DNA of 64,000 nt from Notospermus geniculatus. Its lineage: Eukaryota > Nemertea > Pilidiophora > Heteronemertea > Lineidae. Shown here one piece after another: positions 31,387-41,754 of the stretch. The stretch lies in assembly GCA_002633025.1 (NCBI GenBank), contig NMRB01000543.1, positions 63,799-127,798 on the forward strand, given 5' to 3'. The notes beneath the pieces were generated by a model. The model saw nothing but the letters and a program-made list of their open reading frames with translations, was not told the DNA's origin and searched no databases. Each line of letters begins with the position of its first letter. Position 1 is the stretch's first letter. Position numbers and translations under genes: made by a program.

Positions 31387-31505
31387 GGCCTGTTTCATAA
31401 AATGAATCATGAACACCCGAACACCATGAACACCATTAACTTCAATGCATTTTCCATTTGGTTAAAGGTACCATTAACCTAGTCATTTTATTAAACAAAC
31501 AGGGG
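31387..31505. mobile_element. Inverted-repeat element with CCAGG flanks
   Basis: 'cctgtttcataaaatga' on the left pairs with 'tcattttattaaacaaacag' on the right, with a 6-bp extra in the right arm. CCAGG lies on both sides (31382-31386 and 31506-31510). The interior repeats 'gaacacc' and 'accatgaacacc'. The ends differ from M3 except for the 'ttcataaaa' word. Confidence 0.7.
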
Positions 31506-31510
31506 CCAGG

Positions 31511-31963
31511 TCTCTTAATTACATCAGGTGTCTGCACCCTCTATTTCAGTCGCGAATTTGGGCACACCTTCTTCAGCCATGTCTGCCTAATTTGGGCTCC
31601 AATAATCGTGCTTTCAGTAATCGCCACACCAAAAATTACGTAATTTTTGACACGTTCATGGGCTAGTATGTCATTTTAGGGTCTTTAGAAGCAGGTTTCA
31701 GCATTTTTGAGGGTCAGAAAGGCCATTTACTACGTGTGAAATTTTTCCTCTCTTTTATTGTGATTTGGGCACACTTCTCAGTGTTCTAATTTGGGCCCAT
31801 TTCCAGATCTCTGACGCCCTTAAACGTCCTCAGTAGCATGCAGTTGAGACCTCTTTTTTGTCAAAGTTGTAAAGCTCGCCTTGTGGACTTTTTTATTTTG
31901 TCCATCTTGGTAACGAAATGAGTTTGAACCATCATAGCGAGACTTCAAAGGGGGTAAAACATT
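31511..31963. other. No gene seen
   Basis: Contains dispersed 'atttgggc' words (31555, 31587, 31755, 31789) but no defined repeat. Confidence 0.4.
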
Positions 31964-32083
31964 GGCTGATATTTAAAAAAGCTAGCAAATGCTTTTACTT
32001 TAAATTTTGTAGTACATTTACATTGGACACTGCTGTTGCAAATCTTAAGTAAAAGCATTTGCTAACTTTTATGAATACCAGCC
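31964..32083. mobile_element. Palindromic MITE, family M2
   Basis: 'ggctgatatttaaaaaagct' to 'aacttttatgaataccagcc', interior 'tagtacatttacattggaca'. Confidence 0.88.
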
Positions 32084-32127
32084 TTTAGCTTTGAGCACCA
32101 GTTTAGGAGACGTCTTGGTGTCATAAT

Positions 32128-32538
32128 AGGGACCTTAAGATCCGTCACGTCGCCGTCCCCGTCCCCGTCGTGATCCCATTTCTGCGTCCTACGTCATCAG
32201 TTGGTGGGGATTCCCCCGCGTGGACGACGTCACGGCGGACTGTAATACGGCGTGGAAGCTCTGACGACGTGAGTCAATTTCCAACTCTCCGTCATGAATT
32301 TTGACCAGTTTACTATCGAATTTCGGGTATATTTAAGGCATATACTTTTGCTTAAAGTCTCCCAGCGTGCGGACAACACGTTTATTTACTCAATCTTTGA
32401 ACAGATTCACGACAATCGATGGTTTTATTGATGCCCCAAAAACTGTTCCGTGTTCAGGAATCAGGAGTGCATGACGCCGTGACGTTGTTTTCCCGCGACG
32501 GGGACGGGGACGGGGACGTGACGGATCTTAAGGTCTCT
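32128..32538. mobile_element. Inverted-repeat element with GTCCCC-rich arms
   Basis: 'agggaccttaagatccgtca' plus 'cgtcgccgtccccgtccccg' on the left; the inverse 'gacggggacggggacgtgac' plus 'ggatcttaaggtctct' on the right. The arms are ~45 bp and CpG-rich. The ~320 bp interior has no ORF. Confidence 0.8.
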
Positions 32539-33071
32539 ATTCTCTTTAGCAGCACCTTGCCGACAGGGCATCGGAGGTAGATTCCGTGTTACAGGGGCGG
32601 ATGTAGAAGGGTCGAGGCGAGATTTTGAAATCTAGATGCTCTGAGATGAAATTTGAGGCGAATCCTCACGATATAAAATCGTTTGTAGCCAGGCAATTAA
32701 TAAATTACCACACAAAGTTTTTAAAATGGTCATCTTGGCCCCAAAAGTCCCCAGACCCCAGAAATCCCCTCCTTTTAGATGCACAGCCTCTGGTTAAGGA
32801 GGATAACTCAAAGCCAGATTCAAGCAAACCGCCTCAGCCCTGGTGTTCAAAATAATCAAAATAAAACTTAATCTTCTTAAAAACCTTGGTTTTCCGCCTA
32901 TATTGGAATTCTCAGACTGATCTTTTTAGAAAAAGCATTTTTTAAAATGCCAATCGAGGCCTAAGCGCCTGCTATGCCTCAACCTAACAACAGATGAACC
33001 ACCGCCATTTCACATACACTGAATTGCTTTGATCGTCTACAGAAGTCATTTGAGAAATGTCACTCGAAAAA
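32539..33071. other. No gene seen
   Basis: The 76-codon ORF at 32625-32855 has a Pro/Ser-rich low-complexity tail and no recognised domain. Confidence 0.35.
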
Positions 33072-33211
33072 TATGACAAAATGTCATGTCATTTTAAGAA
33101 AATTTCTCAAAATGGGAAAAAAATCAATCCCAATTTGAGAGAATGAAAAATTCGCACAAAAGTGCCAAAATTCCCACTTCTTATTTTCCACTATTATTTC
33201 TTACTCCCTTA
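33072..33211. mobile_element. M8 MITE, left-truncated
   Basis: It has the M8 interior 'aaaatttctcaaaatgggaa' and the right arm 'cccacttcttattttccact...ttactccctt', but no left arm. Confidence 0.85.
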
Positions 33212-33224
33212 AGTATTACTGTAT

Positions 33225-33600
33225 ATAATGTTATGATTTTATTAATAATACTTAACGGGTATAATTTTGATAAAATTACATGTATTACTATTAACTATAA
33301 TCATTTATGACACCATAAATATCGACAGGTAGTCGTGTTGATGTTATCACAATGAGTATGTATCGAGATCTTTTTGATCAAATTTAATTTTGTTGAGACA
33401 AGCTTTTGATATTATTATTAATAATACTTAACTGGTATAATATTGATAAAATTACTCATATTACATGTACTATAATCATTTATGACACCATAAATATCCA
33501 GGTACACTGTAGCTGTGTTGATATTATCAGAAAAAGAGTATGTATATCGAGATCTTTTTGATCAATATTTTATTGAGACGAGCTTTTGACTTTACCGGGA
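33225..33600. repeat. ~185-bp tandem duplication
   Basis: Two units share 'attaataatacttaac', 'ataatcatttatgacaccat' and 'cgagatctttttgatcaa', starting near 33235 and 33411. Each ends with '(a/c)gagacaagctttt'-like sequence. Confidence 0.85.
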
Positions 33601-33665
33601 TGAGAGCTGATGAAGGCCCAGTAGGGCCGAAAGCTCGTCTCAATAAAATATTGATCAAAAAGATG
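33549..33665 (+). ncRNA. Inverted repeat enclosing a hammerhead-like word
   Basis: 'gatctttttgatcaatattt' plus 'tattgagacgagctttt' is inverse to 'aaagctcgtctcaataaaat' plus 'attgatcaaaaagat', arms ~36 bp. Between them is CTGATGA (33607-33613), stem 'ggcccagtagggcc', GAAA. It has the same extra A as R2. Helix III is not well formed, so ribozyme activity is unlikely as written. Confidence 0.3.
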
Positions 33666-34374
33666 GTGTTACCCCTCAATTACGCCAATTGTTGCAGTGA
33701 TACTTGTAGGCTACTACGATTATTAATAATCTAAAACCGTTTGGACCGAACCCTTTGGTAGTGATACGAAGTACGACGCCTTTTTTCGTCCATTTCTTTT
33801 CGTTTTCCTTATATTTGAATGAAAACCTTCGATTACTGACGTAAGTCTTCATGACATATTCTAGATGAACAGAAATCGTATACCTTTGATAATTTGAATT
33901 TATGATTTTTACTTAAAATTGGTTCTTTTTGCCTCTGTTTTAATCATTTTCCCCTTTTATCTTGTCTCTTCTATGAGTCCTTCGGTGCCCTTCTTCACAT
34001 ATTTCGTAGTCTAATATATGGAAGGGCCTAAAATGCTTACCACTTGGCCCTCTCTATTTATAGGCCTACTTGATGTCGTTTATGGTTTTGTGGATAAAAC
34101 AGAAACCCTGATGATGAGAGTATGTACGAGAGGAGAAAAACAAATTCGTCTGAATTGAAGGTTGCCAAAAATGGTCACCGAACTAAAACCAAAATTTGAA
34201 ATTCAAATGGGAAGGGGCACATTTTGATTCGCCTACTCTATGATAAAAATTCATGGGTGAAATCGCCCAGCATTGCTTGGTGAGTCTCTATAATGCCCTG
34301 GGTTGGGACTTATACTCCCGAAATATTTTTTAAAGTCACTCTGTAAGAGCTCAGTTAGGGATCGCCCTTTCAAA
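33666..34374. other. No gene seen
   Basis: AT-rich unassigned sequence. No repeat or credible ORF. Confidence 0.4.
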
Positions 34375-34600
34375 AGGTTGGAATCTTGGAATGAGTGACC
34401 CCCATATGTAGTTTTGGAATCCTGGAATGAGTGACCCCCATATGTAGTTTTGGAATCCTGGAATGAGTGACCCATATGTAGTTTTGGAATCCTGGAATGA
34501 GTGACCCCCATATGTAGTTTTGGAATCCTGGAATGAGTGACCCCCTTATGTAGTTTTGGAATCCTGGAATGAGTGACCCCCATAAGTAGTTTTGTGGAAA
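34375..34600. repeat. 36-bp minisatellite, ~6 units
   Basis: 'ttttggaatcctggaatgag' plus 'tgacccccatatgtag', with one unit shortened by two bases. Minus-strand ORF repeats (HSFQDSKTTYGG) are by-products. Confidence 0.92.
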
Positions 34601-34835
34601 AAGAACCTAAAGATATACTTGTCTGGCCCTTGATAAACCTCCCGAAAGATTTTGATATTGATAATAATATTCGTGTCCTGGATCAATTCTGGAACAATTA
34701 CTTTTATTTTGAGGGGCATTTTCATGAATATTGGAAGAAGGACCCGAAGAAATACTTTTCAAGTCCTAAATATCCAAAAGATTATGACATTGATCATTGT
34801 CTTTGGGGCTGAGTTCTTGATGAGCAACAACCTAC
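34601..34835. other. Sequence with two overlapping plus-strand ORFs, unrecognised
   Basis: 34573-34812 reads ...KDILVWPLINLPKDFDIDNN... and ...KKYFSSPKYPKDYDIDHC..., two partly similar segments (PKDFDIDNN / PKDYDIDHC) that suggest an internal duplication of ~130 bp. There is no known domain. Confidence 0.3.
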
Positions 34836-35061
34836 ACTAAACTCCCACTTACCTGTCCCATTCCTGAACTCGGGAAAAAAATGACCAAATCCTAAGTTGA
34901 AGATATCGCACGCTGTCATTCTTTGCCAGGCTCGGGAGTGGGACAAGTAAGTGGACAGGACATTACTGTTTCTGACCATAGCCCCACCCCATTATCTTCA
35001 ACTCAGGATTTAGTCGTTTTTTCCTAGTTCAGGAATGGGACAGGTAAGTGGGAATTTAGAG
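34836..35061. mobile_element. Palindromic MITE M13
   Basis: 'aaactcccacttacctgtcc' plus 'cattcctgaactcggg' and 'aaatcctaagttgaagat' on the left are matched by the inverse at ~34990-35060. The arms are ~68 bp, among the longest in the window. A degraded extra 'gggacaagtaagtggacagg' lies in the middle. Confidence 0.88.
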
Positions 35062-35567
35062 TATTCTAATCCCTCGCTGAAAAATAAAACCGGACTTTGA
35101 TTCCAGAGGGACTTATATCCCTGTCACACCGGATCAAAAAAGTTAGAAAACATCTGGAGGGTTTGGCAAGTGACTATACGTCTCATTTTCAAATATAGCC
35201 CATCCCTTACATCAGAAAACACTTCGCTAGTATCTTTTTATCCTTCGCAATTTCCTGTATAAAGTTGTAATTCTTGTTCCCTCATACCTATATCAAGGAA
35301 GTAGGAAGGTAAGTAAGCTAGTTTGCTAAATGAACGCGATCGTTTTCCGATAGGTACAAAGATTTTGGCGCCCCTTCCAGTGCTGAAATGACACCAGGTT
35401 CGCTAGGCTGTATTTTTCTTGAAATACATATTGGCCTACATTGTAATAAACGGATGTAATAGCTTTCAGGGAATGCTGAACAGAACCCCTTTTTCCAACA
35501 ATAGACAAACTCGTCTATTTTCAAAATATTTCTAAAAGTCTTCATACCCTCATCGACAAAAGTGGGA
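35062..35567. other. No gene seen
   Basis: 'ccctgtcacaccgg' near 35109 resembles a MITE end, but no partner was found. Confidence 0.4.
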
Positions 35568-35838
35568 AGTAAAGTATGATCCACCCTAACTTCAATAAGG
35601 GAAAAGTGCCAAGCTTGGAAATGTGCACAGGTCAGTGGTGAGTAATCCATGTCGCAGTTACCTAATGATGTTAGGGTAACTTGGTTTACTTTCCATGAGC
35701 CTATGCAAATCCAAAGTTGTGCTCAGTCAACTGGTAAATACTGCGGTTTGTGGTTTAATCGTTGTGTTCACTTGTGGTGTCTGTTGCATAGGCCTGGCAC
35801 TTTGCCCATGTTGAAGTTAGGGTGAATTATACTTTACT
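35568..35838. mobile_element. Inverted-repeat element M14
   Basis: 'agtaaagtatgatccaccct' plus 'aacttcaataaggg' and 'aaagtgccaagc' on the left pair with the inverse 'ggcactttgcccatgttgaa' plus 'gttagggtgaattatacttt' on the right. The interior is without ORF. Confidence 0.8.
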
Positions 35839-36061
35839 ACTATAGAGGCCATTCGACTGTACTGTGGTCTATAGCTAATGTCGAAATGTCTAAAAGTAAT
35901 GTCAGAATAGTGTCTAAAAGTAATGTCAGTATAGTGTCTAATAATGTAGAAAAGTAGACTGGTTTCGATTATTGTCATAAAGTTTCTCTACCTAAACTTA
36001 GAGGCAGGTGAAATTTAAGGTGTCAACATTGACACCCTCCTTCAAACTGGGTGTTTCAGAA
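35839..36061. other. Short direct repeats; no gene
   Basis: 'tgtctaaaagtaatgtcag' occurs twice near 35880-35940. Nothing else. Confidence 0.5.
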
Positions 36062-36215
36062 TTGACTTCAAGGTACAAAAAGCACAAAATTGACACACAA
36101 AATGATAATAAACAAGAAGTCAATCTCCAGAATTCACGAATTTTCGACCCCAACCGGGGTCTTTTTCAAGTGGAACTTTACAATCTGAAACTCTAGAAAA
36201 CTCAGAATTGACTTG
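36062..36215 (-). ncRNA. R2 hairpin element
   Basis: Minus strand: 'cttgaaaaagaccccggttg' then 'gggtcgaaaattcgtgaatt'. The stem and GAAA are intact and helix III ('aatt', loop, 'aatt', then C) is kept, but CTGANGA is changed. The downstream 'atcattttgtgtgtcaattt' and 'tgtgctttttg' match the other copies. Confidence 0.35.
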
Positions 36216-36284
36216 GTGGGGTACGACTTTGAAACGAATTTTGGAGAAGTGCTTGCAGAAGAAATGAAATTGTAAAGTAAAATA

Positions 36285-36640
36285 TCATGAAAGGTAAAAA
36301 TCTCTAAGTAGAATATCCCCAAAGGTAAAAATCTCCAAATAGAATATCCCCCAAAATAAAAATCCCCAAATATAATATTCCCAAAGGTAAAAATCCCCAG
36401 GTAGAATATCTCCAAAGGTAAAAATCTCCAAATAGAATATCCCCAAAGGTAAAAATCCCCAAATATAATATCCCCAAAGGCAAGAATCCCCAAGTAGAAT
36501 ATTTCCAAAGGTAAAAATCCTCAAGTAGAATATCCCCAAAGTAAGAATCCCCAAGTAAAATACTCCCAAAGGTGAGAATCGCCAAGTAGAATACCCCAAA
36601 ACGTAAGAATCCCCACTTGGGAAGGCAGGTAAAAATCTCC
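36285..36640. repeat. ~30-bp minisatellite, ~11 units
   Basis: 'aagtagaatatccccaaagg' plus 'taaaaatccc' repeated with small indels. Long minus-strand Phe/Leu-rich ORFs in three frames come from the unit length and are not genes. Confidence 0.93.
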
Positions 36641-37479
36641 AATTGAAGTTTTCCTTCAAATACTTAGTTTCGAATATTTTTCGCTTTTTTGCCAAAAAGG
36701 CATTTTTTTTTTAAATTTTCAGTAGTTCCTTCCCAATTGGTGATTTTTACCTTTTGGGGTTTTTATCATGGGGATTTTTAACTTTGGGACCTTGGGGATT
36801 TTTAACCTGTTACCAGAAGGCATATAGTTATGATGTGCCCCTTAAAACAAAGCTCATGTTTCTGATACAAGGAGCGGATATTGAATAGATGTAACATTTG
36901 GAATTATATGTCAAACTTGGTCGCCATTGTGCGGCTTTATATCGTCAACAAGATTAGGCCCGTTTTATATATTCGTCACATGTTTCACCTGGGTTACATA
37001 CTTTTGTTTTCTGTTCTCATGTTCTTGAGTGCAACCTCCGGATTAACCAGTCCAATACTGTTGATAAAGAAAGCATTTTGTCCCTTATGCAAAAAGGGAC
37101 GACTGCCGGAGGCAATAAATTGGAACCATTTAATCTGCATGAACAATGGGTCGTATTCAAAGGGATGGAGCAGGGCTGTTGCTGACCTGGGAAGGCTCAA
37201 TAAACAGACATCTCGCACAAGTTACTTAACTAATTTGTTCTGCAGGCCTAGACACTGTGCATTGTACGAATTTCTCCTGGAGCCTCCATAGAGCACAACC
37301 TTAGATGAGCACCAGGCTTGCCAGGGGTATAAAAGGCCAAAGATTTCAAAGATAGTGGCGCAGTTGATTGACAAAAACTTGAGTTAAATGAAATTCCTTT
37401 AGTATGTCCCTTTTTCAGTGTGGCTGTATCGTCCTATAACAGGGACCTAAAACAAATTCTCCATGATCTTCTTAACTAA
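36641..37479. other. No recognised gene; 136-codon ORF of doubtful status
   Basis: 36881-37291 plus starts MNRCNIWNYMSNLVAIVRLY, with a hydrophobic stretch around HLGYILLFSVLMFLSA (about residues 46-61) and a CPLCKK segment. It may be a decayed exon. I do not recognise it. Confidence 0.2.
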
Positions 37480-38034
37480 TGCCCGGTTGGTTGTTCAGCC
37501 TTGACTTAAGCCAGAGTTGGGTCGATCCCGACATAAGCGTGGCTTAAGTCAGACTTATATTTGACAGCGCGTTGCGCAGGTTGGGCTTCAAACACAAGCC
37601 AAGCTTAAGCCGGCCTTATAGTAAACCTGACAGTGGGGTGGTTATAAGCGCGACTTACAATGATAGGCCTAATCATTGTATGCCCAGACTTTGAAGATGG
37701 TAGAAGCATTGGATCAGCTCACACCTTTAGCAAGTAGGGTAACAAACCACACAAAAGGCCCGTTTCCACAGAAGCGGTAGCGTGAGCGTTTTGACGCTTC
37801 GCCCATTGTTTGGAAGCAGAGCGGCGGAAAATAACAAAAGATTTGACGCATCACGCAGCGTGAAACGCGTCTGTGGAAACAAGCCTTTAGGTAATCCCAA
37901 GTTTAATTCAGCTCGTGCAATAAACTCGGAATTGATTAAGCTGTTCTTATGACCAGACATAAGCGCGCGACTTACGTGAACGCGAGTTTGAGGAATAAAC
38001 CAGGCTCACGTGAGCCCGCCTGAACAACCGGGCA
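37480..38034. mobile_element. Inverted-repeat element hosting a second one
   Basis: 'tgcccggttggttgttcagc' on the left and the inverse 'cgcctgaacaaccgggca' on the right, with 'cttaagtcagacttat' and 'gcgcgacttac' words inside. A separate MITE lies at 37756-37887. Confidence 0.75.
37756..37887. mobile_element. Nested MITE, ends 'cgtttccacag(a)agcg'
   Basis: 'aggcccgtttccacagaagc' on the left pairs with 'gcgtctgtggaaacaagcct' on the right; the inner 'gcgttttgacgcttcgc' and 'gatttgacgcatcacgc' add partial pairing. Confidence 0.8.
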
Positions 38035-38130
38035 AAAGACTTTTTTTACTTTCCCCTTGCCAGGAAAGAAATCCTTTGGTCAGTTTTTTCAATATCACTG
38101 TGTCTTCCCAACCAAGTTCGGGTACTAGTA

Positions 38131-38190
38131 GTCGGGTAGGAAGCTATGTCTTTCACCTCAGAAACCTGTTATTATTTCATGCCCTTTATT
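38131..38190 (+). mobile_element. S2 SINE fragment
   Basis: 'ggtaggaagctatgtctttc' plus 'acctcagaaacctgttatta' matches the tail of the S2 copy that follows. Confidence 0.75.
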
Positions 38191-38279
38191 TATACCTCCT
38201 TCATATGCAACTGTTTGGGTCGGAGATTGGACTACTCGCAGGGTACTGAGGGACGCCTCGTTTAACATGGGTCATTGAG

Positions 38280-38432
38280 CCATCTTTTTTGAAGATGGGG
38301 ATTTGGCCTAGTGGTTAAGGTAGCTGCCCCTGAGTGCTGGCGATTGATGCCTTATGCGAGGGTCCGTGGGTTCGAGTCCGGTAGGAAGCTCTGTCTTTCA
38401 CCTTAGAAACCTGTTATTATTTCATGCCCTAT
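38280..38432 (+). mobile_element. tRNA-derived SINE, family S2
   Basis: A-box-like 'tggcctagtggttaagg' and B box 'gggttcgagtcc', separated by a longer than usual spacer ('tgagtgctggcgattgatgc'), then 'ctttcaccttagaaacctgt' and 'tatttcatgccct'. It is short, with no LINE-like tail visible. Confidence 0.8.
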
Positions 38433-38750
38433 CTTCCCAACCAAAAGCTCAAAATCAAGTCTTTCATTTCCTGCTCTGTTTTCTAAAAGTACTATTCCTA
38501 GGCGAAGCCTTCTTATGACGTTCTTCTTGTCAGCATTCTGGCTGTTCTTTACGTACCAAAAATTCAGAACCTCGCTTACTTCTGATTCACGCATTTCGAA
38601 CTAAAACATACAATGTACAAATTACTGTACCAACAGGTCATCCTTTCTCAAATCTAAATGGTAGCAGCCCTTAGGGCCCAAAGGGTACACATAATTTTGA
38701 AACTCCTTTTCCTCTTTCCATGCTGGATTGCTCTCATTCCTTGGAATTGA

Positions 38751-39016
38751 TGAGCCCTGATAGCCTAGTGGTTATCACGTCCGCTTAGCAAGCGGCAGGT
38801 CCCGGGTTCGAATCCAGCCTCGGCCATATGCAATTTCATTCCCAGCTCTTCAGTCCGTCGTACGGGACAGTAAGCCGTGGTGCCTTGTACCTTGTGTCTT
38901 TGCAAGGACAAGTAAAAGACCCCATCCAAGTGAGGAACATGAGTAGCTTGTGATGGCCTCTTCCATACTTACCAGGGCCAATAATGCTGTAGCTTCGGCC
39001 CTGACGGAAAAATCAA
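38751..39016 (+). mobile_element. S1 SINE, complete, with target site duplication
   Basis: Head 'gccctgatagcctagtggtt', anticodon-arm-like 'ccgcttagcaagcgg' (AGC in the loop, so tRNA-Ala-like), B box 'gggttcgaatcc', then the full S1 body to 'cttcggccctgacggaaaaa'. ATTCCTTGGAATTGA at 38736-38750 and ATTCCTCGGAATTGA at 39017-39031 are 15-bp flanks with one mismatch, as expected for LINE-driven insertion. It is the best reference copy here. Confidence 0.95.
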
Positions 39017-39124
39017 ATTCCTCGGAATTGAGCATTTTTGGTTTACCAGACGACTTATTTTCCGCTGCTGCATTATGAGTGCTGGAGCTGTGACGAGTTC
39101 GGGGTCTTACAGAGGTGGAGAAAC

Positions 39125-39640
39125 CCTTTAAGTTTCATCATAAAGGAATCAACCATAAGGGTTTAACTGCGAACGATGAACTTATTGAGGGATAAACTTC
39201 ATGTGTTGCCACCAGATGTCTCTCACTGCCTGAATTTTGGCTTTACGTAATAGGCAGGAGCTTCAACTTTTTTTGTGGTGAAGGGGTACAAGAACCTGTA
39301 AACTTGATGCTTTTAATTCCATTTCTGAGGATAACAGCTATTTTCAGTACAATTAGTGTTCCACGTGCAAATGTACATTAGCCTATTCAAATCTACACAG
39401 ATGACCCTGCGCTCACATCGTTCGTGGGGTTCTCATTAATTCAGTCCTTTTGTATCATAAGATCAACTAGTCGGAATTCAACAAAATTTACAGTAAACGT
39501 GCAGAAGGGTCTCTCCTATCATATGGAAGAGTCAGAATGCAAATCTGTTGAGGTTTAAAGGGATACTGTCCACATTCATAAAATGCTAAATTTGTAAGTT
39601 GAACCTTTATGGTTGATTCCTTTATGGCTTCATCGATGGA
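39125..39640. mobile_element. Inverted-repeat element, tentative
   Basis: 'tcataaaggaatcaaccata' plus 'agggttt' near 39135 is inverse to 'aacctttatggttgattcct' plus 'ttatggctt' near 39602. The interior ~430 bp has no ORF of interest. Single copy. Confidence 0.55.
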
Positions 39641-40243
39641 CGCTTATAAATTCTTTGACGACTTCTTCAGTTGGCGACCAACAAGGAGCAGTCCTTTCCG
39701 GATGATCCAAGAAGATTCAGCTGGAGTTGTCCCTATTACGATGCAAGAGATAATGGAGAAAAAGGCACTCCAAACTTGATTCCAGACATACATATTGGGT
39801 GATCTCAGCGTTTCGCCAGGACACTCTAAAATTCTTTGTAAGCTAGCCCATCCGCAAGGCAAAACAAACAATCTATACGTCAGTTTTGATTCCTACCAAA
39901 CAATTTTACTGAGCATACTTCCTCAGTTTCCGATGCAGAAATGACAAAACCGTCAGCTTCAACCTAAGAAACATCGTAGACAATGATTCCTCTCGGTCCC
40001 TCGGGGAAGTAGGCCTACTTCTCATCAAAACCAACTCGTTTTTATCAAAATGCCACATCATAATTATGGAATGGTCTGGTTCTTGTCACAATGCCTGACA
40101 TTTTGTTAGATTTTCACTTTTATAATATGAGATACCCGCCTTTGTTTCAGCCGCTAATGGCTTCGGATCATTTTTACTGAATCTACACACCGTGTTGTCT
40201 TGTAAATGCGTCATTTTAGTTCGTCCTTATAAGCGAACTGGTC
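39641..40243. other. No recognised gene; 75-codon minus ORF
   Basis: 39644-39871 minus starts MFVLPCGWASLQRILECPGE and has a hydrophobic segment (AFFSIISCIVIG). It could be an exon, but it is unsupported by splice words I can see. Confidence 0.25.
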
Positions 40244-40330
40244 TTAGTGAAGGTGTCTGAATAGCGAATCCAACGCCGCCATCTTGAATCAATTAACAAC
40301 GCTCACATTTACTAGTATTGCCCACTAAGA
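40244..40330 (-). promoter_or_regulatory. YY1-like promoter word with ATG
   Basis: On the minus strand 'ttcaagatggcggcgttgga' matches the YY1 core AAGATGGCGGC, often found just downstream of a start site. The ATG opens only 12 codons (MAALDSLFRHLH). Function is inferred from the word only. Confidence 0.3.
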
Positions 40331-40740
40331 GTATATTTGCACAACTGCTTCGGCTTTGCTGCCTTCGAATAGCATTCAGAACACAGTCAACTGCAAATCT
40401 AAAATATATAAAACTAGCAAGACCCGTGGTGACCGGCGATTGTGATTCAACCGAGGATGGAATGCCCGGCCCTGGTGGAATAGGTGCTGCACCCTGTTGT
40501 AGGGAGAATTTAGAAAGCAATCTAACAATACTGCTAAATAAAGTAAAATTGCTTCCAGAACAAAGTTCTCTTCGCAAAATAAGCCACCCGTTGCATCAGG
40601 ATATGGTATCCTCTATTACCATGCCGAATTTCGAGGCAAAACAAAGCTTCTAAGTGTGACTTATTGAGCCGACTTCCAGCATTATGATAGATATAAAATT
40701 TGTAATTTTGAAATTGTGAAATTGTGAATTTCGTGGGCCA
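40331..40740. other. No recognised gene
   Basis: Open on both strands for ~95 codons. The plus frame from the ATG near 40462 reads MPGPGGIGAAPCCRENLESN and continues to 40653; the minus frame 40293-40577 is also open. I cannot choose, and neither shows a domain. Confidence 0.25.
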
Positions 40741-40816
40741 CGAAATTATTCTTAGTGTCATTTTTTATTGCCGTGATTCGAAATTATTCTTAGTGTCATT
40801 TTTTATTGCCGTGATT
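40741..40816. repeat. 38-bp perfect tandem duplication
   Basis: 'cgaaattattcttagtgtca' plus 'ttttttattgccgtgatt' occurs twice in a row without mismatch, so it is recent. Confidence 0.95.
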
Positions 40817-40854
40817 GATTCCCTTTAATCTTGCCCGGGGCAAGAGTAAGGACG

Positions 40855-41045
40855 AGCGACGTTTGAATCATTTCTATACGTCATGACGTCATCCTGAGAT
40901 GAGTTCCGGTCATGCGCACTAAAATCGGCGTCCGTTTCCGTTACAAATATTTATCGAGAGCATGATGGAGTCCGTCATTCCGTCACTTCCGGCGAGTGCA
41001 AGTCACAGAAGCTGACGTCCTGACGTGAATTCCGGAACCAGTCAT
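40855..41045. promoter_or_regulatory. Promoter-like cluster: CRE, NRF1, ETS words
   Basis: TGACGTCAT at ~40883, 'catgcgcac' (NRF1 half site) at ~40912, 'cacttccggc' (ETS) at ~40984, and 'ctgacgtcctgacgtg' at ~41012, in CpG-richer sequence than the surroundings. The mix is typical of housekeeping-type promoters. No direction is assigned, and the ORF downstream at 41025 is pyrimidine-rich low complexity. Confidence 0.4.
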
Positions 41046-41282
41046 TTTCCATTTTCCTTCTCGTTCATTTCCTATTTTCCTTTCACTTCTCTTTCATTTC
41101 CCATTTTCCTTTTCCTTCTGGTTCTAATCGGTCATTTAGCCACACATCTAAGTGATTACTTTTCTTCATCTCTTCCATTTGGTCCGGTGCACAGACCCTT
41201 TCTCTAGACTGATTTGATGGGGCAAGAATGCCATCGGATATGCTGTTGCCATTGCTGTTCGAAGCCTAGTACATGTAGATAG

Positions 41283-41402
41283 TGGGTCATATGAATAAAG
41301 ACTAGCAAATGCTTTTACTTCAGACTTGTACAGCATTGCCTAGTGCATTTGTACTGCAAAATTCAAGTAAAAGCATTTACTAGTCTTTATTCATATGACC
41401 CA
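41283..41402. mobile_element. Palindromic MITE, family M1
   Basis: Nearly perfect palindrome, TGGGTCATATGAATAAAGAC to its inverse. AGT lies on both sides of GGGTC...GACCC, a possible 3-bp duplication. Confidence 0.92.
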
Positions 41403-41754
41403 GTGACTTAAATGAAGTTTCGCTGGTTCACAAAGTCATCGATTTGAAATTTGCGCCCTGCACAACTTGTAGGCCTAGTTTAACTGGTATACTTGAAGGC
41501 CTAGTTTAACTAATATGATCAAGGTCGATCTCTCAGCAAAGACGGCAGATGTGAAAATAAAACCAAAGGAATTTCAACACATACAACATCTTTCGTATTC
41601 TGAATTTATCCCAATGTCATTAGGATTCCTGCCTGTTGGGCATAATAAGCTAAAGAACCTGGAGCCGAGGCTGCTCGCTAAGAAAATCGATCAAATCCGA
41701 GACGAGCCATAACGCTGTGTCTTGTCAAAACATAAATCAATGGCGGTGTTTGGC
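41403..41754. other. No recognised gene; 65-codon ORF
   Basis: 41515-41712 plus starts MIKVDLSAKTADVKIKPKEF, ATG-initiated and not low in complexity, but of no family I know. A small direct repeat 'ggcctagtttaact' lies at 41471-41511. Confidence 0.25.

Noticed and set aside
34251-34583. 110-codon HSFQDSKTTYGG repeat ORF
   Set aside because: It is the 36-bp minisatellite; a shortened unit still keeps frame by chance on one strand.
36134-36695. Phe/Leu/Gly-rich membrane-like ORFs of 112-136 codons
   Set aside because: Three overlapping frames give the same kind of peptide from the ~30-bp minisatellite; no start context or conserved domain.
38751-38830. Possible functional tRNA-Ala gene
   Set aside because: The tRNA-like part is joined to the S1 body and flanked by a target duplication, so it is a SINE head; the acceptor stem does not close.
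41025-41207. Ser/Phe/Pro-rich 60-codon ORF next to the promoter-like cluster
   Set aside because: A pyrimidine-rich low-complexity run ('ttcattttccattttccttc'), not convincing as coding sequence.
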